A DNA stretch of 64,000 nt from JACKCR01 sp041390305 (GCA_041390305.1 JAWKQE010000001.1:376508-440507); one strand, 5' to 3'. Shown: positions 55,614-62,760, counted from the first letter of the stretch. The notes: generated by a model not told the origin, from the letters alone. Numbers and translations: made by a program.

Positions 55614-55904
55614 ATGAGCGACCTTCCCGAACTCACATCCAGTCAGCTTGCGAGAGCCATACCCGCGCGAGTGCGGAGACGTCTTGTCGCAGGCAAGTTC
55701 GAAACCGGAGACGACGTGGTCGCGCTGCGACGGTTCGTGGGGCTCACCCAGGTACGCTTCGCGCAGGCGATGGGTATCAGCGTCCACACCCTTCGAAACT
55801 GGGAGCAGGGCCGGCGACTTCCGGAAGGGCCCGCGATCGCTCTTCTGAGGATTGCAGCCCGTCACCCCCGGATCATTTGGGAGAACCTCGATTCGGCCGC
55901 GTGA
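55614..55904 (+). CDS. XRE-family HTH antitoxin-like regulator
   Basis: The 96-residue DNA-binding protein has a HTH of the XRE type in the C-terminal half (VVALRRFVGLTQVRFAQAMGISVHTLRNWEQGRRLPEGPAIALLRIAARHP). The RNWEQGRR pattern is typical of NadS/HigA-like antitoxins. No separate toxin lies next to it; the ParE-like toxin is 29 bases upstream but has its own antitoxin. So it may be an orphan, or a third member of that module. Confidence 0.8.
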   Translation: MSDLPELTSSQLARAIPARVRRRLVAGKFETGDDVVALRRFVGLTQVRFAQAMGISVHTLRNWEQGRRLPEGPAIALLRIAARHPRIIWENLDSAA

Positions 55905-55917
55905 GGGAGAGTAGAGG

Positions 55918-56430
55918 ATGATGAGGACTGCGGCCACGACCCCCGACGAATACGTCGAGTGTCTCGATGGATGGCAGCGGGATACGGTGGAACGGCTGCG
56001 GAAGGCCGTGCGGACCGATCGCCGGCTGGAAGAAGCGCTCAAGTGGGGCCACCTCGTCTATCTGTTCGAGGGTCCGGTGCTGCTGATCCGGGCGGAGGAG
56101 ACGAGAGTCCTGTTCGGGTTCTGGCGCGGGAAGCGTCTCCTCGAGATCGAGAGTCGCCTCGTCCCGAGCGGCAAGTACGAGATGGCGACGGTCGAACTCC
56201 GCGAAGGCGACTCGGTGACCGCTACGACGGCGAAGAAGCTCGCCCAAGCAGCGGCAGATCTCAATGGAGAGCTCGGGGACCCTAGAGACGCGGCGAAGCC
56301 TGTGAAGACGGCGAAGACGGTGACGAAGGCGAAGTTGGCGGAGAAGGCGAAGTCGCCGACGAAGGCGCAGTCTGCGAAGAAGGCGACGGCGAGGAAGGCG
56401 ACGGCGAAGAAGAAGGCTCAACGTCCGTAG
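55918..56430 (+). CDS. DUF1801 (YdhG-like) protein with lysine/alanine-rich tail
   Basis: The 170-residue protein has a DUF1801-type N-terminal domain (about 1-112: PDEYVECLDGWQRDTVERLRKAVR, EEALKWGHLVYLF, GPVLLIRAEETRVLFGFWRGKRL). A histone-H1-like tail rich in Lys, Ala and Thr follows (about 125-170). DUF1801 proteins have no established enzymatic role; the basic tail could bind DNA. The ATG at 55918 follows the HTH gene by a few bases. Confidence 0.8.
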   Translation: MMRTAATTPDEYVECLDGWQRDTVERLRKAVRTDRRLEEALKWGHLVYLFEGPVLLIRAEETRVLFGFWRGKRLLEIESRLVPSGKYEMATVELREGDSVTATTAKKLAQAAADLNGELGDPRDAAKPVKTAKTVTKAKLAEKAKSPTKAQSAKKATARKATAKKKAQRP

Positions 56431-56490
56431 CGACTTCGTCGATGCGATCTCAGTCATCGCCGAGCGACCATTCTCGGAAATCCCATTGAG

Positions 56491-56521
56491 GCCGGCTCGC
56501 AGTTGAACCCCTCCCCCTAAC
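56491..56521 (+). other. attC remnant (right half)
   Basis: The 31 bases gccggctcgcagttgaaccc... match the right arm (L' and flank) of the intact attC sites, with a few substitutions and a damaged R' core. No left arm precedes it. It marks the boundary between the DUF1801 and DinB genes as former cassettes. Confidence 0.55.
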
Positions 56522-56537
56522 GCACGGAGGAAGTGAC

Positions 56538-57068
56538 ATGGCGCTACTGGAACCCGGCGAGGCGGCGGACGCATACAAGGCAAGGATCCTGAAGTATCAG
56601 GAGGGCGCGGACCCTCTCGCGCTTCAAGCTGCGGCGCCGGAGAAGCTCGCCCGACTGGTGGAAGGGTTGTCCTCGGAGCAGCTCTCCCGTCGACCGGCAG
56701 TCGACAAGTGGTCGATCAGGGAGATTGTTGCCCACCTCGCGGACGACGAACTCGTCGGTGGCTACCGCATTCGCCTGATCCTATCGTCCCCTGGCTCGGA
56801 GATCCAGGCGTTCGACCAGGACGTATGGTCCCGAACGGGACGCTACGACCAGGCGGACGTCAGCCTGTCGCTGCAGATGTATGGGCTGCTGAGGAAGGCG
56901 AACCTGGTCCTCCTGCACTCCCTGCGCCCCGAGGAGTGGGACCTGGGCGGCGTGCATGCCGAGCGCGGGGTAGAGTCGATCCGGGACATCGCCATGTACT
57001 ACGCCGGACACGACCTGAACCACTTCGCGCAGATCGAGGCGATTCGGTCGGGCGTTCTGGGTCGGTGA
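56538..57068 (+). CDS. DinB-superfamily protein
   Basis: The 176-residue four-helix protein is of the DinB/YfiT metalloenzyme superfamily. Likely metal-binding histidines are in REIVAHLADDE (about residue 60) and MYYAGHDLNHFAQ (two, about 160 and 164), which is the usual three-His layout. These proteins often act as thiol-dependent transferases or hydrolases. CGGAGGAAG precedes the ATG. It lies between two attC remnants, so it is an integrated former cassette. Confidence 0.85.
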   Translation: MALLEPGEAADAYKARILKYQEGADPLALQAAAPEKLARLVEGLSSEQLSRRPAVDKWSIREIVAHLADDELVGGYRIRLILSSPGSEIQAFDQDVWSRTGRYDQADVSLSLQMYGLLRKANLVLLHSLRPEEWDLGGVHAERGVESIRDIAMYYAGHDLNHFAQIEAIRSGVLGR

Positions 57069-57450
57069 GGCGGGTCACACATCGGATTCTCCGCGTTCGT
57101 AGCGATTCTGGCGATTCCGACAGTCATCTCACCGAACGACCATTTCCGAGCTTCCCGCCACTCAAAACCGAGGGGATCCCCTCGGTTCTTGCGTTCCTGT
57201 CGATGCTGTCGGATAGCCACAGGCCCTTTCGGGATGTCCGTTCTGTCCAAGCAAGAATTCACTGTGCAGCGCGGCTTATCGAAGGGGCGCATGAAACAGA
57301 TGGTACGGGTGATTACGTAGCCCGCCGGCGAGATATGAGCACCCTGAGTCGCTGAAAGGTGACTAGAATGGGGGTGGTTGCGGCATCCGCCCTTGTGGCT
57401 ACGCAGCATGGGGGTGGGGAGCGCCGCAGTTGCAGAAGGGAGTTAGCTGG
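57069..57450. other. Gap between DinB gene and the next cassette
   Basis: About 380 bases with no convincing gene. It includes TCTCACCGAACGACCATTTCCGAG near 57127, which resembles TCGCCGAGCGACCATTCTCGGA at 56456, so the two former cassettes share a 3' motif. The right end (57418-57446) has an attC-like R' half. Confidence 0.5.
57418..57446 (+). other. attC-like right half
   Basis: The stretch gagcgccgcagttgcagaa then gggagttag ends in an intact GTTAG core (57442-57446) with the GGGAG flank seen in all complete sites. An upstream GGTTGCGGC (about 57374) can pair with GCCGCAGTTGC, giving a partial hairpin. It forms the left boundary of the first well-defined cassette. Confidence 0.55.
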
Positions 57451-57999
57451 ATGCGGCCATTCATGTGTTGCCTCCTGCTGGTCGCCGTGGCGGCGTCGAT
57501 CGGATGTGCCGAGAAGGACTGGCGTGACCGCGAGCCCGATCTCGTTGCTCCGGGCGAATCTGCTCCGATCGACTCCGTGTGGCACGTCATGGCTGACGCT
57601 GATGAAGTAACAGCCTACATCCTGGATGGGTCCGGTCGGTCGTGGCCACCCGGCAAACGAGTCATCGGCAGGGCCAAGGCCACTACTCCAGGCCCGGAGC
57701 TCACCCAGGCTCAACGGAACTCGCTCATCTCCTCGCTCCGTACTGCTGCGGGCGGAGATTGTGGCACGACAGACAAGGGCATCCTGGAGCCGGATTTCGG
57801 CGTACGATTTGCGAATGGCGACCAGGTCGTTGACGTCGTCGTGTCGTTCGAACGGAACATCTGGTTCGTCTACAAGAATTACGCACCGGTGACGAGGATC
57901 GGCGGGAGCTTCGATTGTGTCTCCGACCAGATTGCCTCTCTGGCACAACAGACCTTTCCGCGTCATCGCGCGTTTCGAAAGATCTCGACGGAGAAATAG
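57451..57999 (+). CDS. Cassette lipoprotein of unknown function
   Basis: The 182-residue protein has a lipoprotein signal (RPFMCCLLLVAVAASIGC, lipobox S-I-G-C). The mature part has no recognised domain; it contains DEVTAYILDGSGRSWPPGKR and later VRFANGDQVVDVVVSFERNIWFVYKN, suggesting beta structure. ATG 57451 sits 4 bases after the attC-like GTTAG, and the GGGAG of that site acts as a possible ribosome binding site. The gene ends just before attC1. Confidence 0.75.
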   Translation: MRPFMCCLLLVAVAASIGCAEKDWRDREPDLVAPGESAPIDSVWHVMADADEVTAYILDGSGRSWPPGKRVIGRAKATTPGPELTQAQRNSLISSLRTAAGGDCGTTDKGILEPDFGVRFANGDQVVDVVVSFERNIWFVYKNYAPVTRIGGSFDCVSDQIASLAQQTFPRHRAFRKISTEK

Positions 58000-58010
58000 A
58001 AGTGCACTCA

Positions 58011-58115
58011 GCTAACAGAGGCTTGCAGCTGCCGAGCCCTTTGTCACGCTGCTTGTTCCAAGCAGCGCGCCAACCCTTCGGGGCCGGGCTCGCAGCTGAA
58101 CCCCTGGGGAGTTAG
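58011..58115 (+). other. attC1
   Basis: Complete site of 105 bases. The left core is GCTAAC and the right core GTTAGAT (R' = GTTRRRY). Long arms GCAGCTGCCGAGCCC and GGGCTCGCAGCTG pair with one extra base on the left arm. The central stem is CGCTGCTTG-TTC-CAAGCAGCG. Confidence 0.9.
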
Positions 58116-58124
58116 ATTCGCACC

Positions 58125-58787
58125 GTGGCCCGAGCGAGAGAGACAAGAAGTGGCGAGCAGAAGGGGGAACGCGTTGCGATGTGCGTGAGCTTCGGCCTCC
58201 TGCTGTTGGTTCCTCTCGCCGCCTGTTCCAGCAGCCAAACGTCTCGACCCAATGAGAGCATGGCAACGGTGTCATCGGAATGCGCAATCCCAGGGTCTCG
58301 CGAGTTCGTCGCCCCGGTGAGCCCAGGGGCGTCGCTCGATGGCACGGATTCGGATCAGAAGTCGAGTTCCCAGACTGCCGAAGCGATAACGCCTTGTTCC
58401 GAGGCCGATCTTTCTGGACCGTATGGGTCGTTTGATACGCCACCAGAGATCATCCGTGAGGTGGTTCCGACGGCTCTCGAGCGAGCCAAAGTACTAGGGG
58501 AGGAAGGCGTCGTCCAGGTCCTACTGGAGATCGGGCGGTCGGGGCACGTTTGCAACGTTCGGACCATGCGAACTACGGTCACGGATGAGTTGACCGAGTC
58601 TGCACTCGAGGCAGCGCTGCAGTGGAGATTCACGCCGGCGTTCCGAGGCGGCGAACCCGTACGTAGCCGTGTTGTGGTTCCGTTCCGCTACGGACCAGTT
58701 CCCGAGGAACCCGATTCGGTAAGCCAGCCGGCGGGAGGGGACTACGATGTCTTTCGCGGCGGAAAGCCCGTTCCGGAGCCGCGATGA
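58125..58787 (+). CDS. Cassette lipoprotein with TonB C-terminal domain
   Basis: The protein is about 220 residues. A lipoprotein signal (MCVSFGLLLLVPLAAC, lipobox L-A-A-C) precedes a disordered Ser/Pro linker. A TonB_C domain follows at about 125-195: GVVQVLLEIGRSGHVCNVRTMRTT then TESALEAALQWRFTPAFRGGEPV and VVVPFRYGP. TonB_C domains normally contact TonB-dependent receptors; as a lipoprotein without an inner-membrane anchor its role is unclear. GTG 58125 gives a charged N-region before the hydrophobic stretch; ATG 58179 is the alternative. It is bounded by attC1 and attC2. Confidence 0.8.
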   Translation: MARARETRSGEQKGERVAMCVSFGLLLLVPLAACSSSQTSRPNESMATVSSECAIPGSREFVAPVSPGASLDGTDSDQKSSSQTAEAITPCSEADLSGPYGSFDTPPEIIREVVPTALERAKVLGEEGVVQVLLEIGRSGHVCNVRTMRTTVTDELTESALEAALQWRFTPAFRGGEPVRSRVVVPFRYGPVPEEPDSVSQPAGGDYDVFRGGKPVPEPR

Positions 58788-58808
58788 TGCCGGCGACGGG
58801 TGTGGAAT

Positions 58809-58912
58809 CTAACATTGGCTTGCAGCCGACGAGCCCTTTGTCACGCCGCTTGTTCCAAGCGGCGCGCCAAACCCTTCGGGACCGGGCTCGCAGCTGAACC
58901 CTGAGGAGTTAG
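58809..58912 (+). other. attC2
   Basis: Complete 104-base site. The left core ATCTAAC fits RYYYAAC and the right core is GTTAGAC. Left arm carries GCAGCCGACGAGCCC (one T-to-C change against the consensus). The central stem is CGCCGCTTG-TTC-CAAGCGGCG, a compensated version of attC1. Confidence 0.9.
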
Positions 58913-58927
58913 ACGGCAGACAAGCAC

Positions 58928-59734
58928 ATGCGAAAGAGAATCCCAGCACACATCGTGGCCGTCGTTGCCGATGCGATCTCGTTGAGCGAAACGCACGCAT
59001 CCATGGACAATCTCTTCATGTACGCTGGTGCCCCAGGTGATCCACCGGAGGGCAGCAAGCCCGTAAAGGCGCAGGCGTGGCTCTTCAGGCTGAACGCCGA
59101 CGAGGCCGTGAACCCAATCGAGATCCTTGGCCGGCTCGTTGAGGGTTACATGGAGGTTGATCTCGACGATCCGCATCTTCCTCAGGGGTGGCGCGATCGA
59201 CGTCAAAAGATCGAACGGGCGCTACTGCGGTCCGAGCTTTCGTACGCAACCGGCGGGCGGATCGCGGGGCTGGTTGGCACTCCATCCAGAACCCTGGGTG
59301 AGTTGATTGAAGATCGGGATTTGGCTGCAATCGAGTTGGAGTTTGAGAGGGCACTTCGAAGCGTAGAAAGTGACCCGCGCGAGGCTGTCTCGGCCGCTTG
59401 CAACATTCTGGAGTCCGTCTGCAAGGTCTTCATCGAGGAGGAGTTTCTCGACATGCCAAAGAAGCAGGACCTAAAGCCGGTCTGGGACGTGGTCAGGCGG
59501 AATCTCGGGTTCGACGCTGGCAGCGTGGAAGATCGGGACTTGAAGGAGATTCTCAGCGGCCTGGGCGCGGTTGTGGGTGGGATCGCAGCCTTACGAACCC
59601 ACGCGAGCTCTGCGCACGGGTCGGCCAAGAAGCTGTATCGACTCGAGCCACGCCATGCGAGGTTGGCAGTTCATTCGGCGCACACAATTGTAGCGTTCAT
59701 TCTGGAGTCCTGGGATAAGAGAAGGGCCGTCTAA
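58928..59734 (+). CDS. Abortive-infection family protein (Abi_C-like)
   Basis: The 268-residue protein has a C-terminal Abi_C-like region (about 150-265): AVSAACNILESVCKVFIEEE, then LKEILSGLGAVVGGIAALRTHASSAHGSAKKL and HARLAVHSAHTIVAFILESW. The pattern of helical core, R-x-x-x-S-x-A-H-G motif and final helix is that of phage abortive-infection C-terminal domains. The N-terminal half is unrecognised. The stop codon TAA lies inside the attC3 left core, as is common in cassettes. As an anti-phage gene in a cassette, its role is inferred from the family, not shown. Confidence 0.78.
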   Translation: MRKRIPAHIVAVVADAISLSETHASMDNLFMYAGAPGDPPEGSKPVKAQAWLFRLNADEAVNPIEILGRLVEGYMEVDLDDPHLPQGWRDRRQKIERALLRSELSYATGGRIAGLVGTPSRTLGELIEDRDLAAIELEFERALRSVESDPREAVSAACNILESVCKVFIEEEFLDMPKKQDLKPVWDVVRRNLGFDAGSVEDRDLKEILSGLGAVVGGIAALRTHASSAHGSAKKLYRLEPRHARLAVHSAHTIVAFILESWDKRRAV

Positions 59735-59834
59735 CAGAGGCTTGCAGCTGACAAGCCCTTTGTCACGCCGCTTGTTCCAAGCGGCGCGCCAACCCTTCGG
59801 GACCGGGCTCGCAGCTGAACCCCTGGGGAGTTAG
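59731..59834 (+). other. attC3
   Basis: Complete 104-base site. Left core GTCTAAC fits RYYYAAC; right core is GTTAGCC. Arms GCAGCTGACAAGCCC and GGGCTCGCAGCTG. Central stem CGCCGCTTG-TTC-CAAGCGGCG. Confidence 0.9.
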
Positions 59835-59847
59835 CCGGAGGCAACCG

Positions 59848-60357
59848 GTGAGAACGGTACTCTTCAACGGTGTTCTGATCGCAGTCTCCGCGCTGTCGAG
59901 TCTGGGGTGCGTCGACCAGCCGCAGCGAAAACCGCCCCCGGAACGCGATCTCCGAGGTTTTGAGGTCGAGGTCCGTGCTGATAGTGCGTCCGCCGCGAGC
60001 AAAATCCGGTCGGTCTTGGGCCTCGAACCGCCGCTTCGCGTACCGTCAGTCGACAAGTATCTGGACGGCGGAACGATCGGGGGCGAGTTCGTGGACGCCC
60101 GTGGCGAAACACTTGGTTTCTCGTTCTCCCGGCAGATGGACGATCCCGAGCCCGGATACCTGTATCTCGGCCGAAAGTACTACCGGGATCCCGGTGCTGT
60201 ACGAGTGGGCCCAGGGTCGGATGAGGAGAAGGCGGTCACCGCGGGCCTGATTCTGTACGGGTCTGATCAAGTCGTCACCCGGCTCCTGCGTGAAACCCTG
60301 ATCGGCAGGCGGCAGGGGATGTATGATGGGCGCGGAGAAGAGCCCACGGCTAACTGA
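59848..60357 (+). CDS. Cassette lipoprotein of unknown function
   Basis: The 169-residue protein has a lipoprotein signal (MRTVLFNGVLIAVSALSSLGC, lipobox S-L-G-C). The rest (FEVEVRADSASAASKIRSVLG, GGTIGGEFVDARGETLGFSFSRQM, YLYLGRKYYRD) gives no family. GTG at 59848 follows CCGGAGG at correct spacing. The 3' end is at attC4. Of the same general type as the other cassette lipoproteins but not similar in sequence. Confidence 0.75.
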   Translation: MRTVLFNGVLIAVSALSSLGCVDQPQRKPPPERDLRGFEVEVRADSASAASKIRSVLGLEPPLRVPSVDKYLDGGTIGGEFVDARGETLGFSFSRQMDDPEPGYLYLGRKYYRDPGAVRVGPGSDEEKAVTAGLILYGSDQVVTRLLRETLIGRRQGMYDGRGEEPTAN

Positions 60358-60453
60358 GGCTTGCAGCTGACGAGCCCTTTGTCACGCCGCTTGTGCCAAG
60401 CGGCGCGCCAACCCTTCGGGACCGGGCTCGCAGCTGAACCCTTGGGGAGTTAG
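60350..60453 (+). other. attC4
   Basis: Complete 104-base site. Left core GGCTAAC; right core GTTAGGC, which fits GTTRRRY. Arms GCAGCTGACGAGCCC and GGGCTCGCAGCTG. Central stem CGCCGCTTG-TGC-CAAGCGGCG. Confidence 0.9.
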
Positions 60454-60469
60454 GCGCCTCTGGTACGAG

Positions 60470-60907
60470 TTGTTGGGTTTTTGCGTCGCTTTCGCACGTC
60501 GTGAACGAGTCGCCGTCTTTCTCCACGGCGCGGCGGTGGAAGCGAAGAGAGAGGCTTCGAAGGAAGCCGTGATCTGGAGCGAAGAGGAGCCGTTGGAAAC
60601 GAAGGCGATTGGCGTCCGGCCCGTGTCGAGTGGTTCATCTTCGTGGAGCTCGGCGCTCCGTGGAACCGTTGGCTTCGGATCGTCGAGTTCGTCCCTCGGT
60701 CGCGTAGCTCGTCGCGCTGATGAAGCCATACAAGCTGCGGCGAGATTGCCGGGTCGGCGATCGGCCGGGCCGAGGACGGAAGAGCCTGGAAGGAATGAGT
60801 TCCTGGAGGCCACGGGCCGAATCGCTCGGGCCTCGGTAGAAGTGATCGAGTCTTGGGCTCCGAGCGAAGGCAGAGGCCTAGAGGTACTGCAACGAGTCGG
60901 AGCCTAA
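60470..60907 (+). CDS. Possible product of cassette 5, uncertain
   Basis: The only long plus-strand frame in this cassette would give 145 residues (start at a TTG), ending exactly in the attC5 left core (TAA in CTAAC), as other cassette genes do. The product is Ser/Arg/Gly/Glu-rich and unlike any family. There is no good SD and no ATG start. The opposite strand has a comparable frame of similar poor quality. This cassette may be noncoding. Confidence 0.3.
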   Translation: MLGFCVAFARRERVAVFLHGAAVEAKREASKEAVIWSEEEPLETKAIGVRPVSSGSSSWSSALRGTVGFGSSSSSLGRVARRADEAIQAAARLPGRRSAGPRTEEPGRNEFLEATGRIARASVEVIESWAPSEGRGLEVLQRVGA

Positions 60908-61006
60908 CAGAGGCTTGCAGCTGACGTGCCCTCTGTCACGGCACTTGTTCCAAGTGCCGCGCCAGCCCTTCGGGACCGGGCTCGCAGCTGAACCCTGAGG
61001 AGTTAG
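60904..61006 (+). other. attC5
   Basis: Complete 103-base site. Left core GCCTAAC fits RYYYAAC; right core GTTAGCT. Central stem is GGCACTTG-TTC-CAAGTGCC, where both sides differ from attC1-4 in compensated positions. This is the clearest covariation in the array. Confidence 0.9.
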
Positions 61007-61044
61007 CTGTCGGCGAGGGACCCGCGTAGGAGTAGAATAGAGTC

Positions 61045-61275
61045 ATGAACGAAGCCGCCCGACACATCATCGACGAGGCCCTCAAGCTGAAGCTTGCTGA
61101 GCGGGCCGAAGTCGCCGCGGAACTCCTTGCTAGCCTAGACGGTGAGCCGGAGGCGGATATCGAGGAAGCTTGGGCCGAGGAGATCGAGCGCCGGATCGAA
61201 CGAATCAGGAGCGGCACGGCGAAGGGGCGGCCGTGGTCCGAGGTTCGTGATGATCTGGAGCGTCGGCGAGGATGA
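61045..61275 (+). CDS. Addiction-module antitoxin (TIGR02574-like)
   Basis: The 76-residue protein is of the same family as the antitoxin at 55061: ARHIIDEALKLKLAERAEVAAELLASLDGEPEADIEEAWAEEIERRIE with C-terminal GRPWSEVRDDLERRRG. The family pairs with ParE/RelE toxins. The ATG overlaps no upstream gene. Its TGA overlaps the ATG of the toxin (ATGA), so toxin and antitoxin are translationally coupled. In cassette 6. Confidence 0.88.
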   Translation: MNEAARHIIDEALKLKLAERAEVAAELLASLDGEPEADIEEAWAEEIERRIERIRSGTAKGRPWSEVRDDLERRRG

Positions 61276-61595
61276 CGTTCGAACTGATCGTCCTCGACGC
61301 GGCCGAGGAAGAGCTTGCGGAGGCCGAAGCGAGGTACGAACTGCAACGTCCCGGTCTCGGCGCCGTCTTCCTCTCAGCAGTCTCAGCCGCCATCGACAGG
61401 CTTCTTGCCTTTCCGCTCAGCGGAGGTGCTGTTCCAGGAATTCCCGAGGATCTCGGTGCGAGAGCCGTGCACGTCTCCAAGTTTCCATACTCGGTGATCG
61501 TCGTCCAGGAGGGTAGCGTTCTGTGGATTGTTGCGTTCGCACATCAGCGGCGCCGACCAGGCTACTGGCGGGATCGGCTTGAGGGTCACAGCTAA
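61272..61595 (+). CDS. ParE/RelE-type toxin
   Basis: The 107-residue protein has the family pattern: LDAAEEELAEAEARYELQRPGLGAVFLSAVSAAIDRL, central FPLSGGAVPGIPED, then RAVHVSKFPYSVIVVQEG and the end VAFAHQRRRPGYWRDRL. The KFPYSVIV strand and RRPGYW motif support function. The TAA stop lies in the left core of attC6. Coupled to the antitoxin by overlap. Confidence 0.9.
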   Translation: MTFELIVLDAAEEELAEAEARYELQRPGLGAVFLSAVSAAIDRLLAFPLSGGAVPGIPEDLGARAVHVSKFPYSVIVVQEGSVLWIVAFAHQRRRPGYWRDRLEGHS

Positions 61596-61693
61596 CAGAG
61601 GCTTGCAGCTGACAAGCCCTTTGTCACGCTGCTTGTTCCAAGCAGCGCCAACCCTTCGGGACCGGGCTCGCAGCTGAACCCCTGGGGAGTTAG
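61592..61693 (+). other. attC6
   Basis: Complete 102-base site, two bases shorter than most because GCGCGCC is reduced to GCGCC after the central stem. Right core GTTAGGC fits GTTRRRY; left core is GCTAAC. Central stem CGCTGCTTG-TTC-CAAGCAGCG, as in attC1. Confidence 0.9.
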
Positions 61694-61708
61694 GCCGCGT
61701 CGTCGGGA

Positions 61709-61737
61709 TTGACGGCTGCCACGGGTGCCATTATAAT
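61709..61737 (+). promoter_or_regulatory. Near-consensus sigma-70-type promoter for higBA
   Basis: TTGACG at 61709-61714 and TATAAT at 61732-61737 are separated by 17 bases, the optimum spacing. It lies 15 bases inside cassette 7. The transcription start would be about 61744-61745, which coincides with the GTG of higB, so the mRNA would be leaderless. No other cassette in the array shows such a promoter. Confidence 0.75.
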
Positions 61738-61744
61738 GGCAGTC

Positions 61745-62038
61745 GTGATACACTCATTCGCTGATCGTGGAACCGAAGACGTGTTCGACGGCGCAGACAC
61801 GAGGGCTGCCAGGGCTTGCTGTCCGCCCGACGTCTGGCGGGTCGCCCAGCGTAAGCTCGACCAACTCAATCGAGTAAGGGAACTTCGCGAGCTGTCAGTG
61901 CCGCCGGGGAACAGGCTCGAGCGATTGCGTGGAGATCGGCAAGGTCAACACAGTATCAGAGTGAATCAGCAATACAGGGTTTGTTTCCGTTGGGAGGGTG
62001 TCGATGCCCACGAAGTCGAGATCGCAGACTACCACTAG
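61745..62038 (+). CDS. higB: HigB-family toxin
   Basis: The product has about 97 residues from GTG 61745: VIHSFADRGTEDVF, then VWRVAQRKLDQLNRVRELRELSVPPGNRLERLRGD, GQHSIRVNQQYRVCFRWEG and VEIADYH. This is the HigB/RelE-like mRNA interferase layout, with the conserved SIRVNxQYRVCFRW strand. An upstream ATG (61736) overlaps the -10 box, so it is an unlikely start. The 3' end overlaps the antitoxin start by 35 bases. Toxin-first order is normal for HigBA. Confidence 0.88.
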   Translation: MIHSFADRGTEDVFDGADTRAARACCPPDVWRVAQRKLDQLNRVRELRELSVPPGNRLERLRGDRQGQHSIRVNQQYRVCFRWEGVDAHEVEIADYH

Positions 62039-62369
62039 GGCGACACGGAGGCTCCCGCTTCACCGGCCCCCGACCCATCCCGGAGAGATGCTTCTCGAGG
62101 AGTTTTTGAAGCCTCTCGAACTCACGCAGACAGAGTTCGCGAACCGCTTGGGTGTCTCCTACCCTCGCCTGAACGAGATCATCAATGGGAAGCGCTCCGT
62201 GACCGCAGACACGGCACTTCGTCTCGCTCAGGTCCTTGGGACCACTGCAGAGTTTTGGCTGGGTCTACAGCAGGATTGGGACCTGTGGCACACGATGCGC
62301 ACTCCAGAAGCCAAAGCCATCGCACGGCTAAAGCCACTGGCCAGGTCGAAGCCGAAGGATGCGGCCTAA
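62004..62369 (+). CDS. higA: HigA-family antitoxin
   Basis: The 121-residue protein has an XRE-type HTH of the HigA/VapI class: HPGEMLLEEFLKPLELTQTEFANRLGVSYPRLNEIINGKRSVTADTALRLAQVLG then EFWLGLQQDWDLW. The ATG at 62004 follows GGGAGGG. It binds HigB and its own promoter in known relatives. The TAA lies in the attC7 left core. Confidence 0.92.
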   Translation: MPTKSRSQTTTRATRRLPLHRPPTHPGEMLLEEFLKPLELTQTEFANRLGVSYPRLNEIINGKRSVTADTALRLAQVLGTTAEFWLGLQQDWDLWHTMRTPEAKAIARLKPLARSKPKDAA

Positions 62370-62469
62370 CAGAGGCTTGCAGCTGCCGAGCCCTTTGTCA
62401 CGCCGCTTGTACCAAGCAGCGCGCCAACCCTTCGGGACCGGGCTCGCAGCTGAACCCCTGGGGAGTTCG
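62366..62469 (+). other. attC7
   Basis: Complete 104-base site. Left core GCCTAAC fits RYYYAAC. The right core reads GTTCGAC instead of GTTAGxx, a change in the conserved R' site that may reduce recombination. Central stem CGCCGCTTG-TAC-CAAGCAGCG has one mismatch. Confidence 0.85.
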
Positions 62470-62514
62470 ACGATCACACCTGCCGGCCGCCTGCCGTGGT
62501 AGAATGGAGGTCCG

Positions 62515-62760
62515 ATGAGCGAACCAGCCAGAACACCGCCTCCGGGCTTTGACCGCCTCTCTATCGAGGAACGGATCGAGTACGTCCAGTCCCTCTGGGA
62601 TCAGGTGTCGTCGGATCCGTCCGCGGTGCCTGTGCCGGGGTGGCATCGTGATGTCATCGCCACGCGCTTGGAACGTCAGCAAGCTGACCCAGAGGAGGGC
62701 TCTCCGTGGCCGGTGGTTCGGGAGCGTCTCGAGCGCAAGCTCCGCGGTGACGAGGAGTGA
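62515..62760 (+). CDS. Addiction-module antitoxin-like protein
   Basis: The 81-residue protein has the pattern LSIEERIEYVQSLWDQVSSDPSAVPVPGWHRDVIATRLERQQADPEEGSPWPVVRERLERKL, a variant of the addiction-module component family paired with ParE toxins. A TGGAGG precedes the ATG. Its TGA overlaps the GTG start of the damaged toxin (GTGA). In cassette 8. Confidence 0.85.
   Translation: MSEPARTPPPGFDRLSIEERIEYVQSLWDQVSSDPSAVPVPGWHRDVIATRLERQQADPEEGSPWPVVRERLERKLRGDEE

Noticed and set aside
62466..62510. Promoter for cassette 8 using TAGAAT at 62500.
   Set aside because: No -35 element at 16-18 bases upstream; the nearest TTCGAC is 28 bases away.
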